A stretch of DNA of 64,000 nucleotides, from positions 1 to 64,000 of the forward strand of contig CACOGC010000003.1 of assembly GCA_902626645.1 (NCBI GenBank), given 5' to 3'. The DNA is from an uncultured Pelagibacteraceae bacterium. GTDB taxonomy: Bacteria > Pseudomonadota > Alphaproteobacteria > Pelagibacterales > Pelagibacteraceae. The notes under the pieces are model-generated. The model was not told the origin of the DNA and searched no databases. It worked only from the letters and a program-made list of their open reading frames with translations. The position numbers and the translations under genes were made by a program. How positions within the stretch are numbered: position 1 is the first letter of the stretch; each line of letters begins with the position of its first letter. Below are positions 46,223 through 55,587 of the stretch, one piece after another.

Positions 46223-46738
46223 ATGACAACAATTGTTTTAGTAAGAAAAAATAATGAAGTAGTAGTTGCTGGCGATGGTCAGGTTAGCATGGGAAATACT
46301 GTTGTTAAAAGTACTGCATCTAAAGTAAGAAAAATTGAGAAAAGAGATGTTGTTGCTGGATTTGCAGGTTCCACTGCAGATGCTTTAACTTTGTTTGAAA
46401 GATTAGAGGCAAAAATAGAAAAACATGCAGGAAACTTATCAAGAGCTGCTGTTGAATTAGCAAAGGATTGGCGAACAGATAAATATTTAAGAAGACTAGA
46501 GGCTTTAATGGCCATCGGTGACAAAGATAATAGTTACATTATCTCTGGAACTGGAGATGTGCTCGAGCCAGAAGGTGATGTGATTGGTATTGGATCAGGT
46601 GGAAATTATGCTTTAGCAGCTGGAAAGGTTTTAATGGGTACAGATATGAGTGCTGAGGAGGTGGCAAAAAAAGCTATTGAAGTTGCTTCAGAAATTTGTG
46701 TTTTTACCAATAATAATATTAAGGTTGAGAAAATATAA
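46223..46738 (+). CDS. hslV: ATP-dependent protease peptidase subunit HslV
   Basis: A 171-residue N-terminal threonine protease. After removal of Met the chain begins TTIVLVRK, the catalytic Thr. [22 protein letters not shown] and [18 protein letters not shown] are diagnostic. It forms the double hexamer core of the HslVU protease. No clear Shine-Dalgarno precedes the ATG, consistent with a short or absent leader. hslU overlaps by one base. Confidence 0.98.
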   Translation: MTTIVLVRKNNEVVVAGDGQVSMGNTVVKSTASKVRKIEKRDVVAGFAGSTADALTLFERLEAKIEKHAGNLSRAAVELAKDWRTDKYLRRLEALMAIGDKDNSYIISGTGDVLEPEGDVIGIGSGGNYALAAGKVLMGTDMSAEEVAKKAIEVASEICVFTNNNIKVEKI

Positions 46739-48111
46739 TGGAAAAATCTAACGTTACACCTCTTGTTCCAAAAGATAAAAATTCCAAAGATAATGAAACT
46801 TTAGTCAGTTCATTATCACCAAGAGAAATCGTTTCAGAATTGGATAGATTTGTAGTCGGCCAAAATAAAGCTAAAAAGGCTGTTGCTGTAGCTCTTAGAA
46901 ATAGATGGAGAAGACAAGCTCTTAAAGGTGAAATGAAAAATGAAGTTCTGCCAAAAAACATCCTTATGATTGGACCAACTGGAGTCGGTAAAACTGAAAT
47001 ATCTAGAAGATTGTCAAAACTTGCTGAAGCACCATTCGTAAAAGTTGAAGCTACAAGATTTACTGAAGTTGGATATGTTGGAAGAGATGTTGAGCAAATA
47101 GTAAGAGATTTAATTGAAATCGCTATTTCAATGGAAAAAGTAAAAAAAAGAAAAGAAGTCTATGCAAAAGCACAACAAATGGCAGAAGAAAAAGTTTTAG
47201 ATGCTTTGGTTGGAAAAAAAGCGAGCACCGCAACCAGAGAAAGTTTTAGAAAAAGATTGAGAGATGGAGACTTGGATAATAACGAAATAGAGATTGCAGT
47301 TAGTGATACAGGTGGAAGTGGTACTTCTTTTGAAATACCAGGTATGCCTGGAGCAAATGTTGGGATGATCAATATTGGAGAAATGCTTGGAAAGTCAATG
47401 GGCACAAAAGAAAAAAAGAAAAAAATGACTGTTAAAGAATCTCACGAAATTTTAATTAATGATGAGTCCGATAAATTAATTGAACAAGATAAAATTATTA
47501 AAGCTGCTAAAATTTCAACAGAAAATAATGGAATAGTTTTTTTAGATGAAATTGATAAAATTTCTGGCAGAACTGATAGAGTTGGGGGAGATGTATCAAG
47601 AGAAGGAGTCCAAAGAGATTTGTTACCTTTAATTGAGGGTACAACAGTTAATACAAAATATGGTCCTATAAAAACAGATCATATTTTATTTATTGCATCA
47701 GGAGCCTTTCAGCTTGCTAAACCATCAGACTTATTGCCCGAACTTCAAGGAAGGTTACCTATAAGAGTTGAGTTAGAAGCTTTAACAAGTGAGGACTTTA
47801 AAAGAATTCTAAAGGAACCTGATTATAGTTTAATTAAACAATATGTGGCTTTATTAAAAACTGAAAATGTCGATTTAGAATTTTCAGAAGACGGAATAGA
47901 TGCAATTGCAAATATAGCTTCAGAAGTAAATGCAACTGTAGAAAATATTGGTGCAAGGAGATTGCACACAATTATTGAAAAGATTTTAGATGAAATTAGT
48001 TTTACAGCAACTGACAGGGCTGGTGAAAAAATTATTATTAATAAGGAATATATTGATAAAAATTTGGATACACTTATTAAAGATACGGATTTATCAAAGT
48101 TTATTCTATAA
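46738..48111 (+). CDS. hslU: ATP-dependent protease ATPase subunit HslU
   Basis: A 457-residue AAA+ unfoldase. Walker A GPTGVGKT is at 79-86, Walker [11 protein letters not shown] in the centre, the I-domain insertion lies between, and the C-terminus ends DLSKFIL, the tail that inserts between HslV subunits. Full length. It ends six bases before a convergent sulfotransferase gene, with a small hairpin over the junction. Confidence 0.98.
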   Translation: MEKSNVTPLVPKDKNSKDNETLVSSLSPREIVSELDRFVVGQNKAKKAVAVALRNRWRRQALKGEMKNEVLPKNILMIGPTGVGKTEISRRLSKLAEAPFVKVEATRFTEVGYVGRDVEQIVRDLIEIAISMEKVKKRKEVYAKAQQMAEEKVLDALVGKKASTATRESFRKRLRDGDLDNNEIEIAVSDTGGSGTSFEIPGMPGANVGMINIGEMLGKSMGTKEKKKKMTVKESHEILINDESDKLIEQDKIIKAAKISTENNGIVFLDEIDKISGRTDRVGGDVSREGVQRDLLPLIEGTTVNTKYGPIKTDHILFIASGAFQLAKPSDLLPELQGRLPIRVELEALTSEDFKRILKEPDYSLIKQYVALLKTENVDLEFSEDGIDAIANIASEVNATVENIGARRLHTIIEKILDEISFTATDRAGEKIIINKEYIDKNLDTLIKDTDLSKFIL

Positions 48112-48129
48112 AACTATTAAAGATAGTTT
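48111..48129. terminator. Weak bidirectional hairpin at the hslU/sulfotransferase junction
   Basis: AAACTAT (48111-48117) and ATAGTTT (48123-48129) form a seven-base stem with five-base loop, spanning the two convergent stop codons. It is AT-rich with only a short T run after it, so it may be a weak terminator for either strand or a chance match. Confidence 0.3.
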
Positions 48130-48953
48130 AGTTCTTTCATTTCATTACCTAATTCTCTCTCCAGATTTTCTTTAATTTTTGGATCAAGAAATTTTTTCCA
48201 ATCATTTTGGGCTCCCATATTAAAAAATTTAATCTTTTCCCCTTGTTTATTTTCTTTTGCTTCTACAAAGCTCTCCTCTGTCTCTAGTTTTTGCATTTTT
48301 TCAAATATTGTTGTTTTTAAAGTATTCTCGAATTTTTTTTTATCATAACTAAATTTTGCTCGTGCAAGGTGTGCAATAAATCTTAAAATATTCAAAAAAG
48401 TTTTTTCAGTATCATTAATTAAATCCTCGTACTTCACTAATAAATATTTATTAAATCTTCTAAAAACTTTCCAAGAATCAAAATGCTGTTTCCATGGACC
48501 TAAATAAGTTATGCAATGTTTGTTTGAAGTTTTGCCTAAGTACTGATGAGATAATAAATTTTCATAAGCTTGTTCAGGTGTTGTCTGAAAATGGTGAGCA
48601 AAGGATGTCACAATATTTCTTGGATCTCTTACGATATAAATTACTCCAAGTGTATTATTTCGGTCAGTAAATTTGAATTTTTTATTGTTAAAAAAGCAGC
48701 TATGTGTTTTTAAAAATCTAATAGAATCTTTCTGATTAAATATTTTTTGGGTATTAATATAATTCTTGAACATTTCTTCCTCATTATTAATATCAATACC
48801 TAATTGTTTAAATAATGAATTGTCTGGAAATTGTTTAATATTTTTCAGTAAGTCAAAATTAAAATTACCATCTTTAGAAAATATATATGATGATAATAAA
48901 GATCTTACGAATGTATTTCCGCTTTTAGGATATGAAGCTAACCAAACTATCAT
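48117..48953 (-). CDS. Sulfotransferase family protein
   Basis: A 278-residue protein. The PAPS 5'-phosphosulphate loop SYPKSGNTF sits at residues 7-15 and the 3'-phosphate site IVRDPRNIVTSFAHHF near 110-125. YEDLINDTEKTFLNILRFI is also typical. It transfers sulphate from PAPS to an unknown acceptor, possibly a surface glycan or small molecule. It is inserted between hslU and the smr/Tim44 genes and is not part of the core gene order. Confidence 0.92.
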   Translation of the reverse strand: MIVWLASYPKSGNTFVRSLLSSYIFSKDGNFNFDLLKNIKQFPDNSLFKQLGIDINNEEEMFKNYINTQKIFNQKDSIRFLKTHSCFFNNKKFKFTDRNNTLGVIYIVRDPRNIVTSFAHHFQTTPEQAYENLLSHQYLGKTSNKHCITYLGPWKQHFDSWKVFRRFNKYLLVKYEDLINDTEKTFLNILRFIAHLARAKFSYDKKKFENTLKTTIFEKMQKLETEESFVEAKENKQGEKIKFFNMGAQNDWKKFLDPKIKENLERELGNEMKELNYL

Positions 48954-48991
48954 TTAGAAACATTATATTACTGAATGGTTAAATATATAGA

Positions 48992-49402
48992 TTATTTTTT
49001 TTTTAAAAAAATATAAAAAGCACCACTTCCACCATCTTTTGTACTTGCCTGACTTATATTTGAAATAATTTTCATTAAGTCTTTATTATTCTTTAAAAAT
49101 TCAGGGACAGAATATTTTAAAATACCAAAATTTTTTGAAATATAAGGATCTTTTTCATTATTTGAGTGAAGACCTTTGCCAGTAACAATTATAAGTTTTT
49201 GAATCTTGTCCTCATATGACTTCTTTATAAATGTTTCTATGATCTGGTTTGCTTCATTAAGAGTTTTTCCATGAAGGTCTAGTGATCTGGTTTTTTTTAC
49301 ATTTGTTTTAGTTTGTAAGTTATCTTTATCATATAATTTTTGATCACTTGATAAAAACTCATCCCAAGTCTTTTTATCTTTTTCTGAAATTTTACTGTTC
49401 AC
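48992..49402 (-). CDS. Smr domain protein
   Basis: A 136-residue protein. The Smr (MutS2 C-terminal-like) domain reads LDLHGKTLNEANQIIETFI then LIIVTGKGLHSN and ends with GGSGAFYIFLKK. Stand-alone Smr proteins are nucleases or RNA-binding proteins. The position next to the Tim44-like gene, one base away, is standard for the origin-proximal region of Alphaproteobacteria. Confidence 0.93.
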   Translation of the reverse strand: MNSKISEKDKKTWDEFLSSDQKLYDKDNLQTKTNVKKTRSLDLHGKTLNEANQIIETFIKKSYEDKIQKLIIVTGKGLHSNNEKDPYISKNFGILKYSVPEFLKNNKDLMKIISNISQASTKDGGSGAFYIFLKKK

Positions 49403-49999
49403 TTAATTAAGAGTATTTACCAACAACCAATTCGGATTATTTGATCTCATATCTCTTGAAAAAGTCCAAGTATCATAAATAGTTTTAATTTTATCAGGAC
49501 TACCCGAAACAATTTTTTTTTCTTTATCTCTTATGCATGTGATAATTTCACTTACAAAATCTACAGTAACCTGAAGAGCTTTATCTATTTTTTTATGTTC
49601 TTTTATATCTGCTGATTTAATTCCAATAAATGTAATTTCAGCATAATGGCCTCGATTACTTCTATCCTTGAGAGCTTTATTAAATTCTTCATAAATCTCT
49701 TTACTCAATAAAGGTTTGCTAGCTATGAGCTTATTATCATTATCACTAAAATCAGTAATGATAGTTTCATAAGCAATTTTTGCACCTTTTAAAAATTCGC
49801 TTTGAGCTTTTTTATCAAAATTCTCTTCTTGTTTTAAATTACTTTCTTGATGAACCTCTTTTAAAATTTCTTGAAATTGTTGAGGATTTTTTCCTTCAAA
49901 ACCGGTTCTTTTTCCAAGGATACCTCTTAATCTTAAAAAAATAAACCCAGCTATCATTGCTAATAATATGATATCAATATACTCAAAACTATAATTCAT
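49403..49999 (-). CDS. Tim44/TimA domain membrane-anchored protein
   Basis: A 198-residue protein with one N-terminal membrane helix (about 8-24), a basic stretch (LRGILGKRTGFEG) and a Tim44-like C-terminal domain (TDFSDNDNK, SADIKEHKKIDKALQVTVDFVSEI, DTWTFSRDM). Related to the mitochondrial import protein Tim44; in bacteria the role is membrane-associated and unclear. It diverges from fxsA across 57 bases. Confidence 0.93.
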   Translation of the reverse strand: MNYSFEYIDIILLAMIAGFIFLRLRGILGKRTGFEGKNPQQFQEILKEVHQESNLKQEENFDKKAQSEFLKGAKIAYETIITDFSDNDNKLIASKPLLSKEIYEEFNKALKDRSNRGHYAEITFIGIKSADIKEHKKIDKALQVTVDFVSEIITCIRDKEKKIVSGSPDKIKTIYDTWTFSRDMRSNNPNWLLVNTLN

Positions 50000-50056
50000 A
50001 ATGACAATCTAATTACTCTGTTGAATAATTTCAACTAGCAATTAAATTAAAGACAA

Positions 50057-50482
50057 ATGAACTCACTATTAATTGCCCTTATCTTAATACCCATTATAGA
50101 AATCTATCTATTCATACAGATTGGTGGTCAAATAGGTGCTTTTAACACAATATCACTTATATTTATAACAGCTATAATTGGAGTTATTTATGCAAGATAT
50201 GAGGGATTAAATACTCTGAGATCTGGTTTCTCCCAACTTATAAAAAATGAAGCGCCAGTTTATGAGATTATCTCGGGTGCAGCTATAGCATTTGCAGCTT
50301 TATTGTTGATAGTTCCTGGTTTTGCAACTGACTTGTTTGGATTTCTTTTAATTTTTCCTCTGACAAGAAAATTAATTTTTGGGAAAATTATTAATAAATT
50401 TAAAAATGAGACAAAAAATAAAAAACCATATATAGAAGGTGAGTTTGAAGACATTGAAGAAGACGATGAGCGAAAATTATAA
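50057..50482 (+). CDS. fxsA: FxsA family membrane protein
   Basis: A 141-residue protein with three or four membrane helices. IPIIEIYLFIQIGGQIGAFNT at the start and IVPGFATDLFGFLLIFPLTRKL are FxsA signatures. Named from exclusion of phage T7 when overproduced in E. coli; the native role is unknown. Acidic C-terminus. It overlaps secB by 17 bases from the chosen secB start. Confidence 0.94.
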   Translation: MNSLLIALILIPIIEIYLFIQIGGQIGAFNTISLIFITAIIGVIYARYEGLNTLRSGFSQLIKNEAPVYEIISGAAIAFAALLLIVPGFATDLFGFLLIFPLTRKLIFGKIINKFKNETKNKKPYIEGEFEDIEEDDERKL

Positions 50483-50888
50483 AATTGTAAGTAAATTTAT
50501 AAAAGATATCTCTGGTGAAACACCTGACATTGAGACATATTTATACGTAAAGGATTATATATCAAAATATCAATTAAATATTGAGATAAGCTCAAAGCCC
50601 TTGAAAGCACAAATTATCGAGGTAAATACTTTATTAAAATTTCACGACACTTCAGAAAGTAAAAAAAGATCTCATTTTGAAATGACTTATACTTCTGTAA
50701 TAAAACTCAATGAAGAAATAAAAGACAAGAAAGTTCTACAAAGAATTATACTATGTGAAGTACAGAAAGAAATTTATCCAGAATTAGAAAAGGCTCTACT
50801 TAATCTTTTACATACATCGGGTTATCCAAATATTAAATTTGAAAAAAAAGTTGATTTTGACGAACTTTATAAAAAACAATTTAATTAA
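50466..50888 (+). CDS. secB: Protein-export chaperone SecB
   Basis: A 140-residue cytoplasmic chaperone that holds preproteins unfolded for SecA. Family features are YVKDYISKYQLNIEISSKPL near the N-terminus and the conserved CEVQKEIYPELEKALLNLLHTSGYPNI. The ATG at 50466 (MSENYKIVSKF) is preferred; an upstream in-frame start at 50439 adds nine residues inside fxsA. It is convergent with dnaQ, with an eight-base overlap. Confidence 0.93.
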   Translation: MSENYKIVSKFIKDISGETPDIETYLYVKDYISKYQLNIEISSKPLKAQIIEVNTLLKFHDTSESKKRSHFEMTYTSVIKLNEEIKDKKVLQRIILCEVQKEIYPELEKALLNLLHTSGYPNIKFEKKVDFDELYKKQFN

Positions 50889-51546
50889 AAAAATTTTTCT
50901 TTAAATCAAGTTTTAAATATTGTTCATGATTTCTTTTTTCTTCCTCGCTAGGTTTAATAACTTTTTTAAAATAAGAAATGTTTGTTTTTAAAGCTTGATT
51001 ATTATCGCTGATATCATTACTAAAATTTAATTTAGGTTCTTTTTGATCTATTAAATTAATATAAACTTTTGATAATAAGTCACAATCGATTAAAGCTGTG
51101 TGTTTTTCTCTTTTAGAATTGTCTATTCTATACCTTTTACATAGGGCATCTAGACTATTAGAAGATCCTGGAAATTTATCTCTGGCTAAAGAAACAGTAT
51201 CTATAATTTCATTATTAATTAAATTTTTACCTGCTATTTTCAATTCGTTATTTAAATGTGACAAATCAAATTCAGCATTATGAATAATTAGTTTTTTTCC
51301 TTTTATATAAAATAAAAAATCATCAGCTATTTCTTTAAATTTTTTTTTATCAGACAAGAATTCATCTGTATATCCATGAGTTTCTAAAGCTTTTTCAGAA
51401 ACTTTTCTCTCAGGATTCAAGTAGCAATGAAAGTTATTGTTTGTAGGAACGAAATTTTCGAGTTCAATACATCCTATCTCGACTATTCGGTGACCTTCTT
51501 TAACAGACAATCCCGTTGTTTCTGTATCTAAAATTACTTCTTTCAT
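50881..51546 (-). CDS. dnaQ: DNA polymerase III epsilon subunit (3'-5' exonuclease)
   Basis: A 221-residue DEDDh exonuclease. ExoI VILDTETTGL, ExoII HNAEFDLSHLN and ExoIII EKHTALIDCDLLSKVY are present with the proofreading acidic residues and the histidine. It provides proofreading in the replicase. It starts immediately after coaE, and the series dnaQ-coaE-aroE-maf is the conserved origin-proximal operon of Alphaproteobacteria. Confidence 0.97.
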   Translation of the reverse strand: MKEVILDTETTGLSVKEGHRIVEIGCIELENFVPTNNNFHCYLNPERKVSEKALETHGYTDEFLSDKKKFKEIADDFLFYIKGKKLIIHNAEFDLSHLNNELKIAGKNLINNEIIDTVSLARDKFPGSSNSLDALCKRYRIDNSKREKHTALIDCDLLSKVYINLIDQKEPKLNFSNDISDNNQALKTNISYFKKVIKPSEEEKRNHEQYLKLDLKKNFFN

Positions 51547-52116
51547 TTAATGTATTTGTTTAAGAATATATTTTATCTGTTTTTTTATAAATCTATTTGT
51601 AAAATTATTTTTGATAATAAAATTTGATTTTTTTTTTTTATAATCAAGTGGTAGTTGTATTTTTCTGAATCTATTTACAATTTTTAAATTAAAATTTTGC
51701 CTTTTTTTCAATCTTTTTAGTATTTCAGATCTATTAGATTGAATAAATATCAAGATATCTTTTCTTTTATTAATTTTATTTTCAAGCAATAAAGGGATAT
51801 CTAAAATAACTAATTTACTTTTTTTATTTTTCTTTAAAAAAATATTCATCTTCTTTCTTATTTCAGGATGAATAATCTTAATAATTTTCTTTAAATTATT
51901 TTTATTTGCCAATATCGTCTTTGTTACCTCTTGTTTTTTTATAGGGAATTGAGTGATATGTTTAGGTAAAGACTTATTAAGTTTAATAAAAATTTTTCTA
52001 TTCTTATTATATAATTTTCCAACTTCATTATCAGCATTAAATACTGGGCAACCAAATGACTTTGCTACAAAACTCTTTCCAGATCCTATATCTCCTAAAA
52101 TTCCAATTCTAATCAT
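51547..52116 (-). CDS. coaE: Dephospho-CoA kinase
   Basis: A 189-residue P-loop kinase for the last step of CoA synthesis. P-loop GILGDIGSGKS is at residues 5-15, followed by CPVFNADNEV and the central IHPEIRKKM and LDIPLLLE motifs. The C-terminus is unusually Lys/Ile/Asn-rich, in line with strong AT bias. It overlaps aroE by eight bases. Confidence 0.96.
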   Translation of the reverse strand: MIRIGILGDIGSGKSFVAKSFGCPVFNADNEVGKLYNKNRKIFIKLNKSLPKHITQFPIKKQEVTKTILANKNNLKKIIKIIHPEIRKKMNIFLKKNKKSKLVILDIPLLLENKINKRKDILIFIQSNRSEILKRLKKRQNFNLKIVNRFRKIQLPLDYKKKKSNFIIKNNFTNRFIKKQIKYILKQIH

Positions 52117-52903
52117 TATCTAAAAGCTTAAATGTATCAGTATTAACTTTTGGCTCTATACTGTGCCACAATTTAAATGATTCCAGAGCCTGGTAAACAA
52201 ACATAGTTTTTCCATTTTCGGTCTTGCATCCTAATTGTTTTCCGATTTTCAAAAATTGAGTTTCATGAGGATTATAAATTACGTCATAAAATAATCTATC
52301 ATTTCCAGAACTTGAAAATTTTAGATTTATTTTTTCATTATTTAAACCAAGACTTGTAGCATTTATTACCATATGAAAATCAGTTAATTTTCCCCATTCT
52401 AAAATTTTAATATTATTAAATAAAACTCTCAAATTTTCTGCCTTCTCTTTGGTCCTGTTACTAATTGTTATCTCTTGAACATTCATCTTTTGTAATGCAA
52501 AAATTATTGATGGCACTACACCACCAGCCCCCAATATCAAAACTTTCTTGCCCTTTATATCAAAATCTAACTTTTTAATCGCACTATCAAAACCAACTAT
52601 GTCTGTATTATGCCCAACTAAATCACCATTATTATAAGTAATGGTGTTTACTGATTGTGTCTGTTCTGCTTCTGGGCTTAATCTATCTAAAAAAGGAATA
52701 ACTGTTTTTTTGAAAGGGACAGTTACATTACAACCGGCTATTTTTTGTTCTTTAATTTCTTGAATGAAGTTTTTAATTTCGTGATCCTCTAACTTAATTT
52801 TATCATAAGTAGCATCAATATTATTTTCTTTTAACCACCAGTTTTGGAGTTTAGGAGACAAAGAATGATCAATTGGATTTCCTATTACTAAATATTTTTT
52901 CAT
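52109..52903 (-). CDS. aroE: Shikimate dehydrogenase
   Basis: A 264-residue NADPH-dependent enzyme of aromatic amino acid synthesis. GNPIDHSLSPKLQNW, GCNVTVPFK with the catalytic lysine, NTDIVGF and LGAGGVVPSI are present. It overlaps maf by four bases and coaE by eight bases. Confidence 0.97.
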   Translation of the reverse strand: MKKYLVIGNPIDHSLSPKLQNWWLKENNIDATYDKIKLEDHEIKNFIQEIKEQKIAGCNVTVPFKKTVIPFLDRLSPEAEQTQSVNTITYNNGDLVGHNTDIVGFDSAIKKLDFDIKGKKVLILGAGGVVPSIIFALQKMNVQEITISNRTKEKAENLRVLFNNIKILEWGKLTDFHMVINATSLGLNNEKINLKFSSSGNDRLFYDVIYNPHETQFLKIGKQLGCKTENGKTMFVYQALESFKLWHSIEPKVNTDTFKLLDND

Positions 52904-53484
52904 TTGTAATTACTCAAATATTGTTTTATTTTTTTAATCGGTAAACCCATTATAGTATCTTCATCACCGTCTATATTTAAGAATAACTTTCTACCCTCTC
53001 CTTCAATTTGATAAACGTTGTAAGCATATAATGCTTCATCTGTAATTTTCGACAGATAGGTTTTTAGCTCATCAAAACTAAATTGTTTCATTGTTAAAGT
53101 TGCTTTATCAGTATAATTCCAAATCATGGCACCATTTTGAGAGATACAAACTGAACTGATTAGATTATGTTTTTTTCCATTCAGTTTTTTTAAAATTTCT
53201 AAAGCTTGATCTCTATTTATAGGTTTGGATATTAATTCACCATCCAAATCTATTACGCTATCAGCGCCTATCACTAAGGGGCCTTGGTTTTTTTGGCTAA
53301 CCTTGTTTGCTTTTAATTCAGCTAAATTTTTTGATATTAATTCAGGGGATGCTTTTTCTTTAATTAAGCTTTCTTTAACAATATCTTCATCTAAATTAGA
53401 ATTTTGTACCTCTGTAGATATGTTGTTATTATCCAAAATTTGTTTTCTTACTTTGCTTTTTGAGGCAAGTATAATTTTAACCAT
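52900..53484 (-). CDS. maf: Maf family nucleoside triphosphate pyrophosphatase
   Basis: A 194-residue protein from the ATG at 53484, whose start overlaps the stop of the DUF299 gene by eight bases. Visible motifs: ILASKSKVRKQIL, IGADSVIDLDGELISKP and AYNVYQIEGEG. Maf proteins hydrolyse non-canonical or canonical NTPs and influence septation. An earlier in-frame start at 53553 lacks similarity to the family. Confidence 0.95.
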   Translation of the reverse strand: MVKIILASKSKVRKQILDNNNISTEVQNSNLDEDIVKESLIKEKASPELISKNLAELKANKVSQKNQGPLVIGADSVIDLDGELISKPINRDQALEILKKLNGKKHNLISSVCISQNGAMIWNYTDKATLTMKQFSFDELKTYLSKITDEALYAYNVYQIEGEGRKLFLNIDGDEDTIMGLPIKKIKQYLSNYK

Positions 53485-54301
53485 TATTTTTATATATTTC
53501 GTATATCTTAATAATTGAGGCAGCAGTTTCTTCGACCGATTTTCTAGTAACATCTATCAACGGCCACTTATATTTTTTAAAAGTATTTTTAGCGTCTTCA
53601 ACTTCCTTTTTAATTTTAGATAAGTCTGTATAAGATTTGTTATGGGACTCTTTTAATGAATTCATTCGATTTTTTCTAATGTCAACTAGCCTATCTGGCT
53701 CTGTGCTTAAACCAACAACACAAGTTAAATCGGGTTTTTCTTTTAAAATTTCAGGTACAGATTTTTCATTTACCAAAGGTATATTTGATATTTTAAAACC
53801 TTTGTTTGCCAAATATATTGAAGTTGGCGTTTTGCTTGTTCTGCTTACTCCCAATAAAATTATGTCTGATTTTTTAATATCTTTGATAAGGTTACCATCG
53901 TCATGGTTCATCGTAAATTGAATCGCTTCGATTTTTTTATAATATTCATCATTAAGTGTATATTGCCCGCTAGGCTGATGAGAGGCTTTTTGATTGAGGA
54001 GCTTTGAAAAGCTTAAAATAAGATCCCCAAGAACACCAAAGCACGGAATTTTTTTTTCTTCGCTGTTTCTTGCAAGATATTTAGCAAGTCCACTATCTAC
54101 AATTGAATACAAAATTATTGAATTCGAATGTTTATGAGCACTAGATAATATTTTTAAAATTTGATTTTCTGTTCGCGTAAATGAATAAGTATGTATTTTG
54201 TAATCAATATTTTTAAATTGAGCTTTAATTGCAGTAAAAATCCTATCTAAGGTTTCACCAGTTGAATCAGATATAAGATAAATTTGATAAGTATTACTCA
54301 T
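53477..54301 (-). CDS. DUF299 regulatory protein: putative kinase/pyrophosphorylase of PPDK or PEP synthase
   Basis: A 274-residue protein. ISDSTGETLDRI begins the chain and the nucleotide-binding loop GVSRTSKT is at 151-158. Members phosphorylate and dephosphorylate pyruvate-phosphate dikinase or PEP synthase, using ADP and phosphate. In Caulobacter and Rickettsia the orthologue is the first gene on one side of the replication origin, with hemE on the other, as here. Confidence 0.95.
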   Translation of the reverse strand: MSNTYQIYLISDSTGETLDRIFTAIKAQFKNIDYKIHTYSFTRTENQILKILSSAHKHSNSIILYSIVDSGLAKYLARNSEEKKIPCFGVLGDLILSFSKLLNQKASHQPSGQYTLNDEYYKKIEAIQFTMNHDDGNLIKDIKKSDIILLGVSRTSKTPTSIYLANKGFKISNIPLVNEKSVPEILKEKPDLTCVVGLSTEPDRLVDIRKNRMNSLKESHNKSYTDLSKIKKEVEDAKNTFKKYKWPLIDVTRKSVEETAASIIKIYEIYKNNG

Positions 54302-54582
54302 GTATAAAGTGTTAATATTTTTGTTTTATTTGAACAGAGTTGATTAATTTTATAAATTTTAAAATTATGTTGTAAAACATAGCTTTTATTAACATTATTA
54401 AACATTTGTATAAAGTTATTCATTAAATTGAAATATTGGTAATAAGCTTCAATATTACTTATATATATATCAAAAATTTACAATTAAATGTTAATAACTG
54501 GTTTATAAAATGTATACAAAATTTAATCCACGTATTTCACAACTCATACTACAAATACTATTAAATAAATTTAATTATTAAT
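54302..54582. other. Candidate chromosomal replication origin (oriC)
   Basis: A 281-base, very AT-rich gap between divergent DUF299 and hemE genes, the position of oriC in Caulobacter and Rickettsia. It contains runs of A/T with ATATATATAT at 54460-54469, a seven-base inverted repeat AATATTG/CAATATT (54432-54438, 54450-54456), and weak DnaA-box-like sites: TAATCCACG at 54524-54532 and TTATTCATT near 54417-54425 (each 7 of 9 to a consensus). No perfect DnaA box was found. The gap also serves as promoter region for both flanks. Confidence 0.6.
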
Positions 54583-55584
54583 ATGTCTAACATTAAAAAG
54601 GTTATTAAAGGCAGAAAAACAGATTTAAATCCAATATGGATTATGAGGCAAGCCGGAAGATATCTGCCAGAGTTTAGAGAAATTAGAAAAAAAAATACTG
54701 ATTTCATTAAACTATGTTTAAATTCTAGTTTATCAGCTGAAATAACACTTCAACCACTTAAAAGATTTGATCTAGATGCTGCCATTATTTTTTCTGATAT
54801 ATTAATGTTGCCTCATGGATTAAATCAAAAAGTAGAATTTGTAAAAAATGTTGGTCCTATTCTTGGCGATTTAAATATTAATCAAATGTCTAAATTTACA
54901 GAAGATATTTTTATCGACAGAGTTAATCCAGTCTATAAAGCGATTGATTTAGTTCAAAACAATGAACTTACTGAAAACAAAAGCACCATAGGTTTTGTTG
55001 GTGCACCATGGACGTTACTAGTTTACATGCTGAATAAAAAATCACCTAAGCAAGGTTTAGAAAAAAGCTTTTTTGAAGACGATGTTTTAATAATTGAAAT
55101 ATTAAAAATAATAGAAAAATTTTTAAAGATACATATAAAAAACCAAGTAAACAGTGGTGCTGAAATTATTCAAATTTTTGATAGTTGGGCAGGATTATTA
55201 GATAGTAAAGATCTTGATAAATATATTTATAATCCAACATTTTCTTTGGTAGAGTTTACCAAAACACTCGATGTACCAGTAATATGTTTTCCTAGAGGAA
55301 TCAAAGATTATAAAAAATATTGCGATATAATCCAGCCAGATGTTATCTGTATTGATTATGAAATTGATCCTGCTCAAATCGCAAAGGATATAAAAATACC
55401 TGTTCAGGGAGGCATGAATCCCCAAATTTTACTAACTGATAAAGAAAATTTAAAAAAAGAGGCAAAAAGATATCTAGATATATTTAAAGATCATCCATAT
55501 ATCTTTAATTTAGGACATGGTGTCTTACCGGAGACCAACCCTAGTATGATGGAGTATTTGGTTAAAATAGTTAAAGATTATTAA
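54583..55584 (+). CDS. hemE: Uroporphyrinogen decarboxylase
   Basis: A 333-residue enzyme that decarboxylates uroporphyrinogen III to coproporphyrinogen III. MRQAGRYLPEFREIRK at residues 21-36, FSDILMLPHGL, VGAPWTLLVYM and the C-terminal LGHGVLPETNP are family signatures. First plus-strand gene right of the candidate origin. hemH follows three bases after the stop. Confidence 0.98.
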   Translation: MSNIKKVIKGRKTDLNPIWIMRQAGRYLPEFREIRKKNTDFIKLCLNSSLSAEITLQPLKRFDLDAAIIFSDILMLPHGLNQKVEFVKNVGPILGDLNINQMSKFTEDIFIDRVNPVYKAIDLVQNNELTENKSTIGFVGAPWTLLVYMLNKKSPKQGLEKSFFEDDVLIIEILKIIEKFLKIHIKNQVNSGAEIIQIFDSWAGLLDSKDLDKYIYNPTFSLVEFTKTLDVPVICFPRGIKDYKKYCDIIQPDVICIDYEIDPAQIAKDIKIPVQGGMNPQILLTDKENLKKEAKRYLDIFKDHPYIFNLGHGVLPETNPSMMEYLVKIVKDY

Positions 55585-55587
55585 GAT

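Noticed and set aside
54302..54582. Structured RNA or small gene in the hemE upstream gap
   Set aside because: No reading frame with credible start and composition, and no long stem; an origin explains the gap better.
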